This document shows, piece by piece, positions 8,318 through 17,802 of a DNA stretch of 21,801 nucleotides. The notes beneath the pieces are model-generated. The model searched no databases. It saw nothing but the letters and a program-made list of their open reading frames with translations, and was not told the origin of the DNA. Location: the NCBI GenBank assembly GCA_000969725.1, contig JXSR01S046936.1. One strand, written 5' to 3'. Every line of letters begins with the position of its first letter. Position 1 is the first letter of the stretch. Position numbers and translations under genes: made by a program. The DNA comes from Ophiothrix spiculata (Eukaryota; Echinodermata; Ophiuroidea; Amphilepidida; Ophiotrichidae).

Positions 8318-9030
8318 AGGTGCAATTCATGATTTTGATGGGACAAAAACCTCGCCTGTTTTCTAGCTTAATAAGAAGAAGAGTACATCATAAATATGTA
8401 CTGAAAATTTCACTTGATTCCGACAATTCGTTTCCAAGTTACAAGCTTTTCAGCGTTTTGAAAATCTCCATAGGCTACTGTGTTGTAATTACTGTCGGGG
8501 CCCCGACAATAATTAGAAAATGACACATTTTCTCACTTTTCTCAAAAATGCAAGCACGTATGTAAGGCCTAAAAAAAAAAATTGTTTGATTGGCGTAACC
8601 CGACCTACCCTAATTTTACCACCGACCCTAGATATTTTTTTTTTTTTGAGCATGGTAAAAAACCTCCAAATCCCAAATTTAATGGTAATCGATTCATGGG
8701 AGCCCAAGATATGGCTTGTAGGATATTCAAAATGACAAATAAAAGATGTGTTACAGAAAAAGTGAAGATGTTTTTGTATATGTGCCATATATATTGTGTT
8801 CTTGTATGTGAAACATAGACTTAGAAAATAAAAAAAAATAAAAAATAAAAAAATCCGACCTACCTACCCATATTATTTTCTATGTTACGCCAATCAAACA
8901 ATTATTATTTTTTGGCCTAAGAATGGTTTGGGGATCGTAACATATACCAGTTGTCGATTCTTATAAGCTAAAAAACTCAGTTTTGATAGAGGTGACCTTG
9001 AGTGTGAAAAGTGGATCATGAATTGCCCCT
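8318..9030. mobile_element. TTAA-flanked element (713 bp, ~358 bp without nested insertion)
   Basis: TTAA lies at 8314-8317 and 9031-9034. The left end AGGTGCAATTCATGAT matches the right end reverse-complemented AGGGGCAATTCATGAT. A near-perfect 26 bp palindrome centred on CGGGGCCCCG (8487-8512) falls at the midpoint of the element once the nested insertion is removed. A 117-residue frame crossing the left edge is unlike any protein I know and is probably chance. It contains a PIF/Harbinger-type MITE at 8566-8917 and is older than it. Confidence 0.85.
8566..8917. mobile_element. PIF/Harbinger-type MITE nested in the TTAA element (352 bp)
   Basis: The terminus GGCC(T/A)AAAAAA is followed at both ends by AATTGTTTGATTGGCGTAAC, in inverted orientation, then by diverged CCGACCTACC blocks. 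TAA flanks both sides (8563-8565 and 8918-8920), the 3 bp TWA-type duplication of PIF/Harbinger. The overlapping frames on both strands are side products of the inverted repeats and poly(A)/poly(T). Confidence 0.88.
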
Positions 9031-9089
9031 TTAAAAATGCAGTACATCAATGTAATACTTTACCCACACTCTGAATAGCAGATCTGTTA

Positions 9090-9295
9090 CTGTAAACGCC
9101 ACTAATTTTCGAGCACGGCCAATTTTTTACCCTTTCGCGCATTGGCATTTTTGCGCTTGTGAAAATTGACCAAGTATGGAATTTACCTGGTAACAAAGAC
9201 ACATTAATTTTCGCGGTGGATTTATTTTCGCGCTAACAACATTTTGCGCGAAAAGCGTGAAAATAAAAGTAGCGTGAAAAATACCACTTATACAG
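9090..9295. mobile_element. Short MITE rich in TTTTCGCG motifs (206 bp)
   Basis: The left end CTGTAAACGCCACTAATTTTC and right end reverse-complemented CTGTATAAGTGGTATTTTTC are related, and TA is on both sides (9088-9089, 9296-9297). The interior repeats AATTTTCGCG, TTCGCGC and GCGCGAAAA in both directions. The family assignment is open; TA suggests a Tc1/mariner-like source. Confidence 0.6.
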
Positions 9296-9299
9296 TATT

Positions 9300-9880
9300 G
9301 AAGAAGATTTCTATTAAACACTTGAAAAATTTGCAATTGCAGAAGTTATGGTTCATTTTGATCAAAAAATAAATGTTTCACCCTGTATATTTTCAAGGTC
9401 ACCCTATATAACAAGATCATAGATGCAATGCACATATTTAGATTCCTTACAGCTTTAGCTTTCCAAATATACTTTATTACATTTCAGTGAAGTTTAAGTG
9501 AAATATCTAAGTTTAAACATCAATTGGTGACATACAATGAATAATAAGGCATGTAACGCAAAAGGAGGCGAGTTCATGACACATATGACCATAGACACAA
9601 TGATCGGGTTTGATTGGCTATGGAGCCGATAGGCGAAAAGGGTAATCGACACCAGAGGACGAGCACTAGCTGACATATTATTATGGCGCGGGGTTTTAAA
9701 GCTGTTTAAACAGGTTCATTGCTTTGTCTGTTCAGAATACTTTGGTTTGTTTGTTGTTTTTTAATGGATGTGCACATTGAGGTAATGGTAAAAAATTCAG
9801 ATGAACAAGTGAAAAAAAAATGCACTGAAAAGCCAATTTGAAACAAATGCGCGCAATTTTTTGAGACAAAGTTTTCTTTT
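9300..9880. other. No gene seen
   Basis: AT-rich single-copy-looking DNA. CACCCTGTATA at 9378 resembles one end of the mariner-like element at 1543-2568, but no partner end was found. GGAGGCGAGTTCATGACACA at 9565 is related to the minus strand at about 7650. Confidence 0.5.
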
Positions 9881-9882
9881 TA

Positions 9883-10170
9883 GGGACCGTTCACAAACAC
9901 TTGTATGCGGGGGGCCTGATGCGAAAAGGGGGGGCCCTTAAAATTTTTCATCCTCTTGAGGGGGGGGGGGCCTTGAAAAAAAATACCACAAATTTTCCGG
10001 TAAAAATTGAGTTTACATGCTTTTCTATGGGGTTGACCACTAATTTTTGTCGCAAAAAAGGGGGGGGGCCCTTAAATTTTTCGAGGTCGAAAAGGGGGCC
10101 CCGAAAATTTTCCGTGATAATTTGTTTTTGCATCAGGCCCCCCCCCCTACAAGTGTTTGTGAACGGTCCC
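9883..10170. mobile_element. PIF/Harbinger-type MITE with G-rich subterminal runs (288 bp)
   Basis: Inverted ends start GGGACCGTTCACAAACACTT and are identical over more than 20 bp. TTA stands on both sides (9880-9882, 10171-10173). Runs of 7-11 G or C follow each end and recur in the middle, next to CCTGATGC/GCATCAGG. These runs create spurious reading frames on both strands. Confidence 0.88.
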
Positions 10171-10173
10171 TTA

Positions 10174-10905
10174 TTTGGCTGTAAAATGCCTGTAAAATGC
10201 CTATAAAAAGCCTGTTTAGATTTCTTACATAAACCCTATATCGTGTCTATAGCCTGAATGGCTATACATGTAGACGCGATGATCATGTCAATATCCTCGG
10301 CCTTTTCTTTAAAACAATTAGCCATGATTCACTTCAGTATGAAATTTTTTGATCAGATTCAAATAAAGACCTTCACAGTCAAATCAAAACAAACAAACTC
10401 ATATCACTCATTTCTTAGGGTTCTGTCAGCAGTGTTTCTATTTTCCTAAAGTTTGAGATTCTAAATGTACTGCTGTTGATTTTAAAAGTGAAAATTATTC
10501 TTTTGGAAGGTTAAATACACTTAACAACATGATCTCTTCACTAAAATATATTACATTGTAATAACAAAGAAGTTTAACTTTTAAAAAATTTGTAATTTAT
10601 TTCTAGATGCTATTACCAAATTTCTCATTCTCTGGAGAATGAGAAATTCAAAGCACAAACAATTGTCTGCTTTATTGTTCAATTTCAACTATAATGGTTA
10701 TGGATATTAGTTAGTAGTTGGAAGTACTATCTAAAATGTAATAAAATCAGTAGGTGTTGCGGAAAATTGAAGTTTACTTTGGTGATCGTGGCTACATGTT
10801 ATGCCTTTAATTTATACAGAAAAGTGTAGGAGGCTATGGAATACATAATGACTCTTAAAATTAAAACACTTTGGTCGATTTAACTGAAATTTGAAACCTC
10901 TTTTA
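10174..10905. other. No gene seen; small palindrome and short tandem repeat
   Basis: TGTAAAATGCC repeats three times near 10180-10210. A 14 bp perfect palindrome arm pair with 2 nt spacer stands at 10619-10648 (AATTTCTCATTCTC). GTGTCTATAGCC and GGCTATACATGTAGAC form an imperfect hairpin at about 10244-10278. Otherwise AT-rich. Confidence 0.5.
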
Positions 10906-10908
10906 TTA

Positions 10909-11275
10909 GGCCACACTAATTTAATTGTTTGTCTCAAAGCTGCCGCGCGCGTTAGTTTAAACATGTGCATTAACATGATAATAACATCGCCAAATTGTTG
11001 AAGTTTTTAATTTTTCTTTTCATTTTTCAATTTCGTCAAATAAAACCCCATCGAAGATCACAATTCGTGTCCTGTGGATCGCAAAATCAAAACAGCCCAA
11101 GTATAATACAACATTTCTGCGAATAAATATCCAAGTAAATATTTAAGAAAATGAATGGCGAAAATAGCAAGTGTAACGCCTGGTATAGTTGAAAAAACAA
11201 ACACCCCCCCCCCTGCATTCCACATTAGGTTTTCAAATTGAGGTGAGCTTTGAGACAAATTAAATTGGTGTGGCC
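10909..11275. mobile_element. PIF/Harbinger-type MITE (367 bp)
   Basis: The left end GGCCACACTAATTTAATTG... and the right end reverse-complemented GGCCACACCAATTTAATTTG are near identical and both continue into TGTCTCAAAGCT. TTA flanks both sides (10906-10908 and 11276-11278). There is no transposase. It lies directly left of the RTE-like LINE fragment. Confidence 0.9.
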
Positions 11276-11316
11276 TTAGACTTAGTGTAAGCCGTTCAAC
11301 TACTTACTACTTAAGT

Positions 11317-12411
11317 TTGATGCGTATATTGTTAGGCATGTTTAAAAGAGGTAAAATGCACAGAGGTAAAATGCTCAAGATTCTCACTGCTTACGGGATT
11401 CCGAATACCATCGTTGAGGCAATCAATACCATGTACAGCATCACAAAAGCAGTTGTGTTATCACCAGATGGTGAAACTGAGGCTTTCGAGATATTAGCAG
11501 GAGTGCTACAGGGCGATACTTTAGCACCATATCTGTTTGTCATTGTGCTAGATTATGTGATGAGAATGGCAATCAGAGAAGACAAGGACATGCTGGGCTT
11601 TACAGTAACACCTCGAAGAAGTCGAAGGCACCCTGCAGAAGTCATTACCGACCTAGATTTCGCAGATGACATTGCCTTGCTATCCGACACATTACAACAA
11701 GCTCAAGAACTGCTGACCAGAGTTGAGGATGCTGCTGCAACAGTTGGTCTTATGATGAATGCTTCAAAAACCAAAGTCATGGCATATAACATCAAGACTG
11801 ATGTTGCACTGTCCACAATAGAGGGAAGTCAACTCGACCAGGTCCAAGACTTTCAATACCTGGGCTCTTGGGTAGATGAGTCGGAAAAGGATTTTCATGT
11901 CCGAAAAGCCCTTGCATGGAAAGCTTGTAACAAAATGCGCCTTCTCTGGAAATCCAATCTACCAGACTTGTTAAAGATCAGCTTTTTCCGTGCAGCCGTA
12001 GAAAGTATTCTGTTGTATGGCTCAGAAGGGTGGACACTGACAGAAAGACTTGAAGCCAGGTTAGATGGGTGCTACACCAGACTATTAATGATGGTTCAAA
12101 ACCTTAACTGGAGAGATCATCCTACCAGGGAGGTGATATATGGTGATTTACCCAAACTATCAGAAATAGTGAGAGGTCGCCGCCTAAACTTTGCAGCTCA
12201 CTGTGCTAGACGGCTTGAGGAACCAGTGTCTGGATTAGTGTTCTGGACGCCCACCCAAGGGACACGTACACAGGGAAGACCAAGGCTGACCTACCCAGTA
12301 CTTCTTACACAGGATGCTGGCATTGATCAAAACGAACTTCTCAAACTCATGCTAAACAGACAGCAGTGGAGAAAATTCATCATGGCTTCCGACCGCGGTC
12401 GACATAGATAG
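11317..12411 (+). pseudogene. RTE-like LINE reverse transcriptase, 5'-truncated, long intact ORF
   Basis: A 364-residue frame of a non-LTR retrotransposon ORF2, the protein that nicks target DNA and reverse transcribes the element RNA. Visible RT motifs: GVLQGDTLAPYLF (about residues 62-74), the catalytic LDFADDIALL (~113-122), NASKTKVMAY (~148-157) and FQYLGSWV (~180-187), then the thumb and a C-terminal part with LYGSEGWTLT and WRDHPT. The upstream endonuclease and the first catalytic motif are gone: where families of this kind have an AFDS-like motif before LLKILR.YGIP, this copy has MFKRGKMHRGKMLKILTAYGIP, made by a 13 bp tandem duplication (AGAGGTAAAATGC). The Met start is thus arbitrary. 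The stop is followed at once by a TAGA tail. I assign it to the RTE group by overall likeness; it cannot be active. Confidence 0.85.
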
Positions 12412-12426
12412 ATAGATAGATAGATG
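12405..12426. repeat. (TAGA)n tract shared by two converging LINEs
   Basis: About five TAGA units. It includes the stop codon of the plus-strand RTE-like ORF and abuts the 3' end of the minus-strand CR1-like copy, so it may be the 3' tail of either or both. Confidence 0.9.
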
Positions 12427-14248
12427 TTTAAAAGCCTTTGTGACCCCATATCCAGATTTTTTCCAAAATTTATCAAGCTTCTGTTTGAACTGATTTATTG
12501 TCTCGACTTCAACAACATGTTCAGGTAGGTTATTCCAGGCAGAAATGACACGTACTGAGAAAAAATTGTTCCTGCAGTTTAATCCTTTCTTCAATGTTGG
12601 CTTATACAGCTTATACTTGTGTCCCCTGACTCTGCTGCCGTGTAGATGCAACTTGAAAAGCTTGTCTTGTTGAATTCCTTCAAGGCCGTTCATAATTTTG
12701 AATTTCTCTATCAAATAATAATAATAATAATAATAAATTGATTTATAAAGCGCCTTTTACAATGTGGACAAGGCGCTAGGAAGAAAATCCCCTCTTAATC
12801 GCCTTTGTTCCAAACTGTACAAGTCTGTCTCTCTCAATCGTTCTGCGTAGCTCAGATGTTTGAAGCTAGGGATTAACTTAGTTGCCCTTCTTTGTACCTT
12901 TTCTAAGCTTGTAATGTCTTTCTTTGTGTAGGGGCACCAAGCCTGTACAGAGTATTCCAGGTGTGGACGTATGTAGGTTTTATACAACAGCGTGAAGTAC
13001 TTTTGTTGAAATACTTAAAGTTGCGTTTGATAACTCGGGAGCCTTCCCATAGCTTACGAATTCGGTTATTATTACACCCAGATCTTTCTCTGCTGCGTCA
13101 TGGGGTATTGCTTCGCCTCCAAGATTATATTCAGTTCCATTATTGGTGCCTCTTATATGCATTCTTTTGCATTTACTAGCGTTGAACCGCAATAACCATC
13201 TCTCTGACTACTTCTGGAGGGCATCTAAATCGTTTTGCATATTCTGATGGTCGCTTTCTCCTTTAACCTGTCTGTAAACCTTTGTGTCGTCTGCGAACAT
13301 TTTTACATGAGACCTTACATTGTCAGGCAGATTGTGTACATATGTAAATTACAAAGAGGATGGGAGCCCTGTGGTACTCCACTGATTACGTCAGTCCATG
13401 CAGTCAGAAGCTGCATCTCCTACTGTGACATGTTGTTTTCTTCCAATGAGAAAGTCCTTACACCCATGCACTTACTTTTCCTTGAATTCCATACGCCTCT
13501 AATTTTGAAACTAGCCTTTATGTGGGACAGAGTCGAATGCTTTAGAATAATCCAAATAAATCATGTCGACACCGTCGCCTTCATCCAACATGTTTGTCAC
13601 TTCCTCAAACGTTTCCAGGAGGTTGGTAAGGCATGACCTACCCGCCATGAAGCCATACTGCTCATTTGATAACAAATCATGGATCTCCAGATGGTTTATA
13701 ATCTTCTGCCTAATGATGGATTCAAAGACTTTGCATGGTATTGAAGTACATGTAAGGCTGACTGGTCTATAATTGCCTGGTGATTTTTTGGTGCCCTTCT
13801 TGAATATAGGAACTATCTTAGCCAACTTCCACTCCCTGGGCAGCGTCATTTCATCAAGAGACTTCCTGAAGATGATATACAAGGGAGAGCCTATTTCTTC
13901 TGCAAACGTTGTCAAAACTTGCGAATGTATGTTATGATCCAATCCTGGTGATTTCTCAGGCTTTAGCTTTCTAAGCTGTTCAATTGTAAAAACATCCTCC
14001 TCCGTTAAGTGAAAATCAAGCATTGGTTCCCCACTGAAATTGGTGTCCAGGGCTGGGATTTCACCATCCGGTTCCTCTGTAAAAATTGTCCTAAAGAAAC
14101 TAAATTCAAAACATTAGCTGCCTCTAGTCTCGAGACACCTGTTTTCACCTTTTGTTTTTCCCTCACATAGCTGAATAGCTGTTTTGGTTTGTTTTTGAAC
14201 TCTTTCATCACCTTCTTTTCAAACTCTGCCTGGGCTTTAACAACAGCA
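12427..14248 (-). pseudogene. CR1-like LINE ORF2, decayed, minus strand
   Basis: Reading right to left: a linker (NKPKQLFSYVREKQKVKTGVS, 14200-14110), then from 14023 LRKLKPEKSPGLDHNIHSQVL, WKLAKIVPIFKKG, NYRPVSLT, SNEQYGFMAGRSCLTNLL and IYLDYSKAFDSVPHK, which holds the first catalytic Asp (~13535). Frames then break. VPQGS is near 13365 and FADD near 13300-13286. NDLDALQK*SERWLLRFNASKC follows, with a stop in place of Trp. C-terminal parts are KDLGVII, YIRPHLEYSVQAW, EKVQRRATKLIP, and from 12714 IEKFKIMNGLEG to WNNLPEHV and FKQKLDKFW. The endonuclease is missing and there are at least four frameshifts or stops. A 68 bp insertion lies at 12717-12784. The likeness is to CR1-type elements. Confidence 0.88.
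12717..12784 (-). mobile_element. L2-like LINE/SINE 3' tail inserted in the CR1-like copy
   Basis: On the minus strand AGCGCCTTGTCC and AAAGGCGCTTTA form a stem-loop followed by TAAATCAATT and a (TTA)n run, the usual 3' end of L2-type LINEs and their SINEs. AAAT flanks both sides (12713-12716 and 12785-12788). Removing it restores RRLRGD-LIEKFKIMNG of the host LINE. It is thus a very short 5'-truncated insertion. Confidence 0.85.
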
Positions 14249-14251
14249 AGT

Positions 14252-14612
14252 ACATAAACCAGATCACACCATCAGTCGATGTATACAAGTACGCATTTTA
14301 TCCGAGAGCAATTGCCACCTGGAACCGTTTACCCAAGTCAGCAGTCCTGAATATCACACCATCAGTGAAGCATTTCCAACAGTATGCTGTCCCAGCCATC
14401 ATGGAACTAGCTCCTCTGCATGGCTGCCACATCCTGTAGAACTCTGTTAAACATTTTGTATATAGTGCACTGTTTGTTTTAAAGTTTTGATTTTGGAGCG
14501 AGCACCCTCAGTTACGTCCACGGGCTGTCGACGTCACCTCTGCACAGTAAGTTTAAGAATTTCCAGTTTAGCAAGAACTTGCTGTAAAGGAAAAACCACA
14601 CCAAGAACCAAG
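14252..14612 (+). pseudogene. LINE C-terminus and 3' UTR, uninterrupted copy
   Basis: The frame from about 14252 encodes SVDVYKYAFYPRAIATWNRL, then PKSAVLNITPSVKHFQQYAV and a short end ...HGCHIL before a stop at 14439. This is the C-terminus of the same LINE family that is split on the minus strand at 5284-7485. The 3' UTR (to AAGAACC at 14609) aligns with 5284-5460 in reverse. The copy is 5'-truncated at a junction with the minus-strand CR1-like remnant. Confidence 0.85.
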
Positions 14613-14620
14613 AAATCCAT

Positions 14621-14773
14621 ATTTTGAAAAATCGGACCATGCTCTTTGAACATGTCAGTTTAACCGAAGGTTTCCAAACCAATTGTAAGTATTTAACTTA
14701 ATTCATCCGTAAATTTACAAACATGCAATCAAAAGTTCATTAAAGGAGCTTGGTCCGATTTTTCAAATTTTGG
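14621..14773. repeat. Facing ends of TTAA-type elements (GGTCCGATT family)
   Basis: A right-type end GAAAAATCGGACCATGCTC (14626-14644) and a left-type end AGGAGCTTGGTCCGATTTTTC (14744-14764) preceded by TTAA (14740-14743) form a ~24 bp inverted repeat 95 bp apart. Either they close one small foldback element or they belong to two copies, the right one running on toward 15490. Confidence 0.7.
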
Positions 14774-15490
14774 TTTTCAATGTCATATGAAAGATGACCA
14801 CTCAAGCAGTCTAAATTAAGAAGCCCCATTGGCTAGTGAGGTGAGGGCGCTTTTTTCTGAAAAAGTTGGCATCCATTTGCAAGTGCTTACACAAGCTAAT
14901 TTTACATTAATAACAGCCCAAATGTGACATGGCCAATTCAAGTCAAAATTTCTTAATTTTGCAATCACTGAGGTTACTACTTTTACATGATTATTGTAGT
15001 TTAGAAAGTAATTTACTTCTCTACTGTATTTTAATTGTTTGCTGTATAGTCAAAGTTAAAAAAGTGAAATTTGAGGGCGAAAATGAGTCACTTTTTGTAA
15101 ATTTTATGCTTCCGAATTCAACAGTAAAAACTTGAAATAAAACATTTCAAAACAACACTTCCTTAGGAGATCTTAGCCTCTAATGTTGGATTGTAGCCAT
15201 TCAATATCAGCTTGATACAATGGGGACATTGCCGTTTGAAAAAAAATTACAACTCTCGACGAAAACGCTCCAACCAAATATTTTGTTTTTCTTCAATTGA
15301 GCTTGGGTTGCTTAATTGGGTGACACAACTGGCAACATTTAGTGCTATAATTGGCACAGAAAGTCATTTTACATTCTATTTTGCATATTAGCTCAATTTA
15401 GGGTGAAAAAATTCAACACAACAAAAGTTAATTTAAATCACCCAATTGGGCTCCAAGTCTGAGAACATCACATACCTACATGTAGGAGTC
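14774..15490. other. Probable transposon interior, no gene
   Basis: AT-rich. GAGGTGAGGGCGCTTTTT near 14835 and GAGGGCGAAAATGAG near 15073 are the only noted blocks, along with AATTGGGTGA (15315) facing TCACCCAATT (15437). It may be the inside of the element opening at 14744. Confidence 0.4.
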
Positions 15491-15492
15491 TA

Positions 15493-16165
15493 GTTTCAAA
15501 ATGATCTTAAATGGAACCTCCAGACCAAACATGCAACTACCAAAGCCACAAGAGTATTAAACTTCATCAGACGAAATTTTTATGACTGTGCTCCTCCTAT
15601 CAAGGAGAAATTGTATTCAACACTGGTAAGACCACACCTTGACTACGCAACAGCATCCTGGGACCCCTACACCCAGAAAAAACATTGACCATATGGAAAG
15701 AATCCAAAAGAGAGCCGCTAGATTTGTCGTCAACAAATACGGCAAAGATCACAGCATCACCAAAATCCTTGATGACTTAAAATGGACCCCACTCCAAGAA
15801 CGCAGAAAAGTTCACCGACTTACTACACTGACGTCACTGTACAAAATGATAAGCGGGGAAATTGACATTGATCACACAAGATTTACCCACTCAAAAGTTG
15901 ACAGAGAAAGAAGAGGGGCATTCCCAACAATTCGACCAACCATTTGCACACATAGACACATTACTGTACTCCTTTGGTATCCACACTATTTCAGACTGGA
16001 ACAAGCTACTCCCCGAAACCGTGAACCAGTTAACTGTGGCCAGCTTCAAATCAGCTGTCTAAATCGACCCATCCGTCAAATGTTAGGTCAACCACTCTTC
16101 TCACCTCCAGTTTAAACTTCAGCAGGAGTATTTTGGAGGGAAGATCTACAAGGTACAAGTCCCAG
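15493..16165 (+). pseudogene. LINE ORF2 C-terminal half with frameshifts (L2/Crack-like)
   Basis: The first frame gives NDLKWNLQTKHATTKATRVL, NFIRRNF, LYSTLVRPHLDYATASWDPY. After a shift near 15680 it continues HMERIQKRAARFVVNKYGKD, LKWTPLQERRKVHRL and LYKMISGEIDI. A second shift near 15960 leads to FGIHTISDWNKLLPETV, VASFKSAV and a stop at 16062. This order (RPHLEY, RRAARFV, WN.LP, F...) is the post-RT region of L2/CR1-group LINEs. RT catalytic motifs are absent. The 3' UTR seems to run to about 16165. Confidence 0.85.
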
Positions 16166-16274
16166 TACAGTGTTGCCATGCTAGAGGGTAACTTTTTTCT
16201 GTCATTTCAAACAACACAATTTTCGCTGTAACTTTCTTAATTTTGAATGTTAGATTATGGTTGATCTCTCATTT

Positions 16275-16644
16275 TAAAGGAAAATTGATGATCTTTCTAA
16301 AAAAAGACATTCCAAATGTATTTAAACGTTTATAAAATTTGATGGACATGCATATCTAAATTTCAAATTTCAGCTGAATCAGTCAAACCGTTTTGATTTT
16401 ATGGGCAAATTTGTATTTTAGAGCCGCCTATATCTTACTTTGTAAAATTAATTATGGTTACCATAATTAGACACATTTCATATATATTTCCAAAACCGAA
16501 CGAACATAACACAGCCGTAAAATTTCACATGGGTTGTGAGAAAAATATGAGCAACATTTTGTTGTGAGAAAAATATGAGCAACATTTTGGTACCAAAATC
16601 TCAAAAAGATTGAAAAAAAATTGAGGCAATCGGACCAGGCTCCT
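16275..16644 (-). mobile_element. TTAA-type element, right end clear, left end uncertain
   Basis: AATCGGACCAGGCTCCT (16628-16644) before TTAA (16645-16648) is a family end; moving left, it shares blocks with 7487-7570. A palindrome, TAATTATGGT-T-ACCATAATTA, at 16449-16469 could be the centre, which would place the other end at a TTAAAGGA near 16275. The two ends then match poorly, so the left limit is doubtful. A 28 bp exact tandem duplication lies at 16533-16588. Confidence 0.5.
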
Positions 16645-16649
16645 TTAAC

Positions 16650-17490
16650 AAAAAATCCTGACAAGCATGTTTGGAAGTGGGTGGCAAATTTGCCAGCACT
16701 CAAAAGTATAATTAAACGCCACAAATGTCATGCTTTATTTTCATGTTGCTGCTTTTATTGTTTTAGAGTAAGGAGGTTTATACTTACCATTGGCAGGATT
16801 TCCTTCTTTCTGCTATCGCCTTACCCTCTCTAAAGAATGCTTGAATAAGAAGTAAGAAGGCGTTCACCATGTTTTTTGCAGCAAGCAAATTTTTGAGAAA
16901 TCACTTAAAACACCGATAAAGCATGGGTAGGGCCAGGTTGATGTTACAGATGGGGATGTTTGCCACATAAGATCCACTTTCTAATGATTTTCTGCGGTAA
17001 TCTACATCAATATTTTGATTAAAAATACTGTATTTTAACCATTTTTATCCCATCGTTTATATTATGGTAGTAGTTATTGATTAAATTTACCCTAAATACA
17101 CATTTGAAATTAAATTTCCTGTCCCTATTTTATTGACTCCCCTATTTTGCATAGTCAACTGAGCCTTGCTAATTGTTGCATACGGTCAGAGGTCAATCAA
17201 TCAGTTATATTTCGGTTTTATTTTTATTATCTTTTAATTTCATGAGTCAAATAATTAAACATTTAGTGTATAACAATGATATTTTCATACCATGAATATA
17301 ATAAAAAGACAATTTCAGCATGTTTAAGTTTTAGAATGATGAACACATAGTAAAAATTATCCTCAAAAGGCGAATCATTACATTTTGTGAAAGTATATCA
17401 ATGGGAAAATAAACCACGAATGGTGTCAAAGGGCAGTAAAAAGAGCAAAGCTCCGCCTTCACTCCCAATGCAGCTGTCAATTTGTGTACA
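16650..17490. other. Low-repeat intergenic DNA
   Basis: No transposon signature or long frame. AT-rich, becoming more mixed after 17400. On the minus strand, a short frame from 16870 ends at CCAATG before GTAAGTATAA (about 16782-16772), a good-looking splice donor, but nothing else supports an exon. Confidence 0.5.
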
Positions 17491-17491
17491 C

Positions 17492-17505
17492 GTTGGCTTG
17501 GTGAC
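17492..17505 (+). promoter_or_regulatory. RFX X-box-like site
   Basis: GTTGGC-TT-GGTGAC fits the X-box pattern GTNRCC-N(0-3)-RGYAAC at 10 of 12 fixed positions. RFX factors drive cilium genes through such sites, and the putative SAXO start codon is 260 bp downstream. A two-mismatch site can occur by chance. Confidence 0.35.
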
Positions 17506-17764
17506 CACGGCACCTTGTGTTACTTTTGTGTATTGTGCCTAATCATGTTGATGAAAACACGACTATCAACAGCAACAACAACTTCCTAATAGCGATCGAT
17601 TGACGGGAATCAGAGTGAAGACTTTGCTGACCAAGATTCAGCACTTTGCTAACCAAGTTTCAGCACATTTTGTGACATTCCAAAGTGATTTTGTTGAAGT
17701 TTTTGACGCACAAAAGTTTGGCTGAAATCTGCCAAGCTTCACATCACAGCAGGTGAAGTTCAAG

Positions 17765-17802
17765 ATGGGCAGAAGATGTATTTGTGAAATTTGCTTGTGT
17801 GG
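17765..17802 (+). CDS. First coding exon of a SAXO/FAM154-family gene (partial)
   Basis: ATG opens MGRRCICEICLCG, and the reading frame is cut inside the last Gly codon by GTAAGT at 17803, so the exon ends in phase 2. A methionine, a few basic residues and then CxCExCxCG are, as I recall, the conserved N-terminal signature of SAXO (FAM154, stabilizer of axonemal microtubules) proteins, relatives of MAP6/STOP. There, this Cys-rich segment binds the microtubule lumen or lattice in cilia and centrioles, followed by repeated Mn modules. Next in family members is usually Arg-His and more Cys/His, which must come from exon 2. I do not find exon 2 in the following 4 kb. The 5' UTR may hold a short upstream frame from ATG at about 17544. 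Frame-perfect match plus consensus donor makes chance unlikely, but the evidence is 12 codons. Confidence 0.6.

Noticed and set aside
8170..8523. 117-codon frame
   Set aside because: It crosses the left border of a TTAA element and ends in its central palindrome; no recognisable motif.
9378..9388. Second mariner-like end (CACCCTGTATA)
   Set aside because: Only ~10 bp match and no partner end was found.
9901..10206. 101-codon frame on the plus strand and its minus-strand partner
   Set aside because: They lie within a Harbinger-type MITE and consist of translated G-runs and inverted repeats.
11058..11258. 66-codon minus-strand frame with hydrophobic stretches
   Set aside because: Lies wholly inside a TTA-flanked MITE; hydrophobicity comes from AT-rich DNA.
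16772..16870. Minus-strand first exon ending at CCAATG|GTAAGT
   Set aside because: The donor looks good and a short frame precedes it, but no protein likeness or other exon supports a gene.
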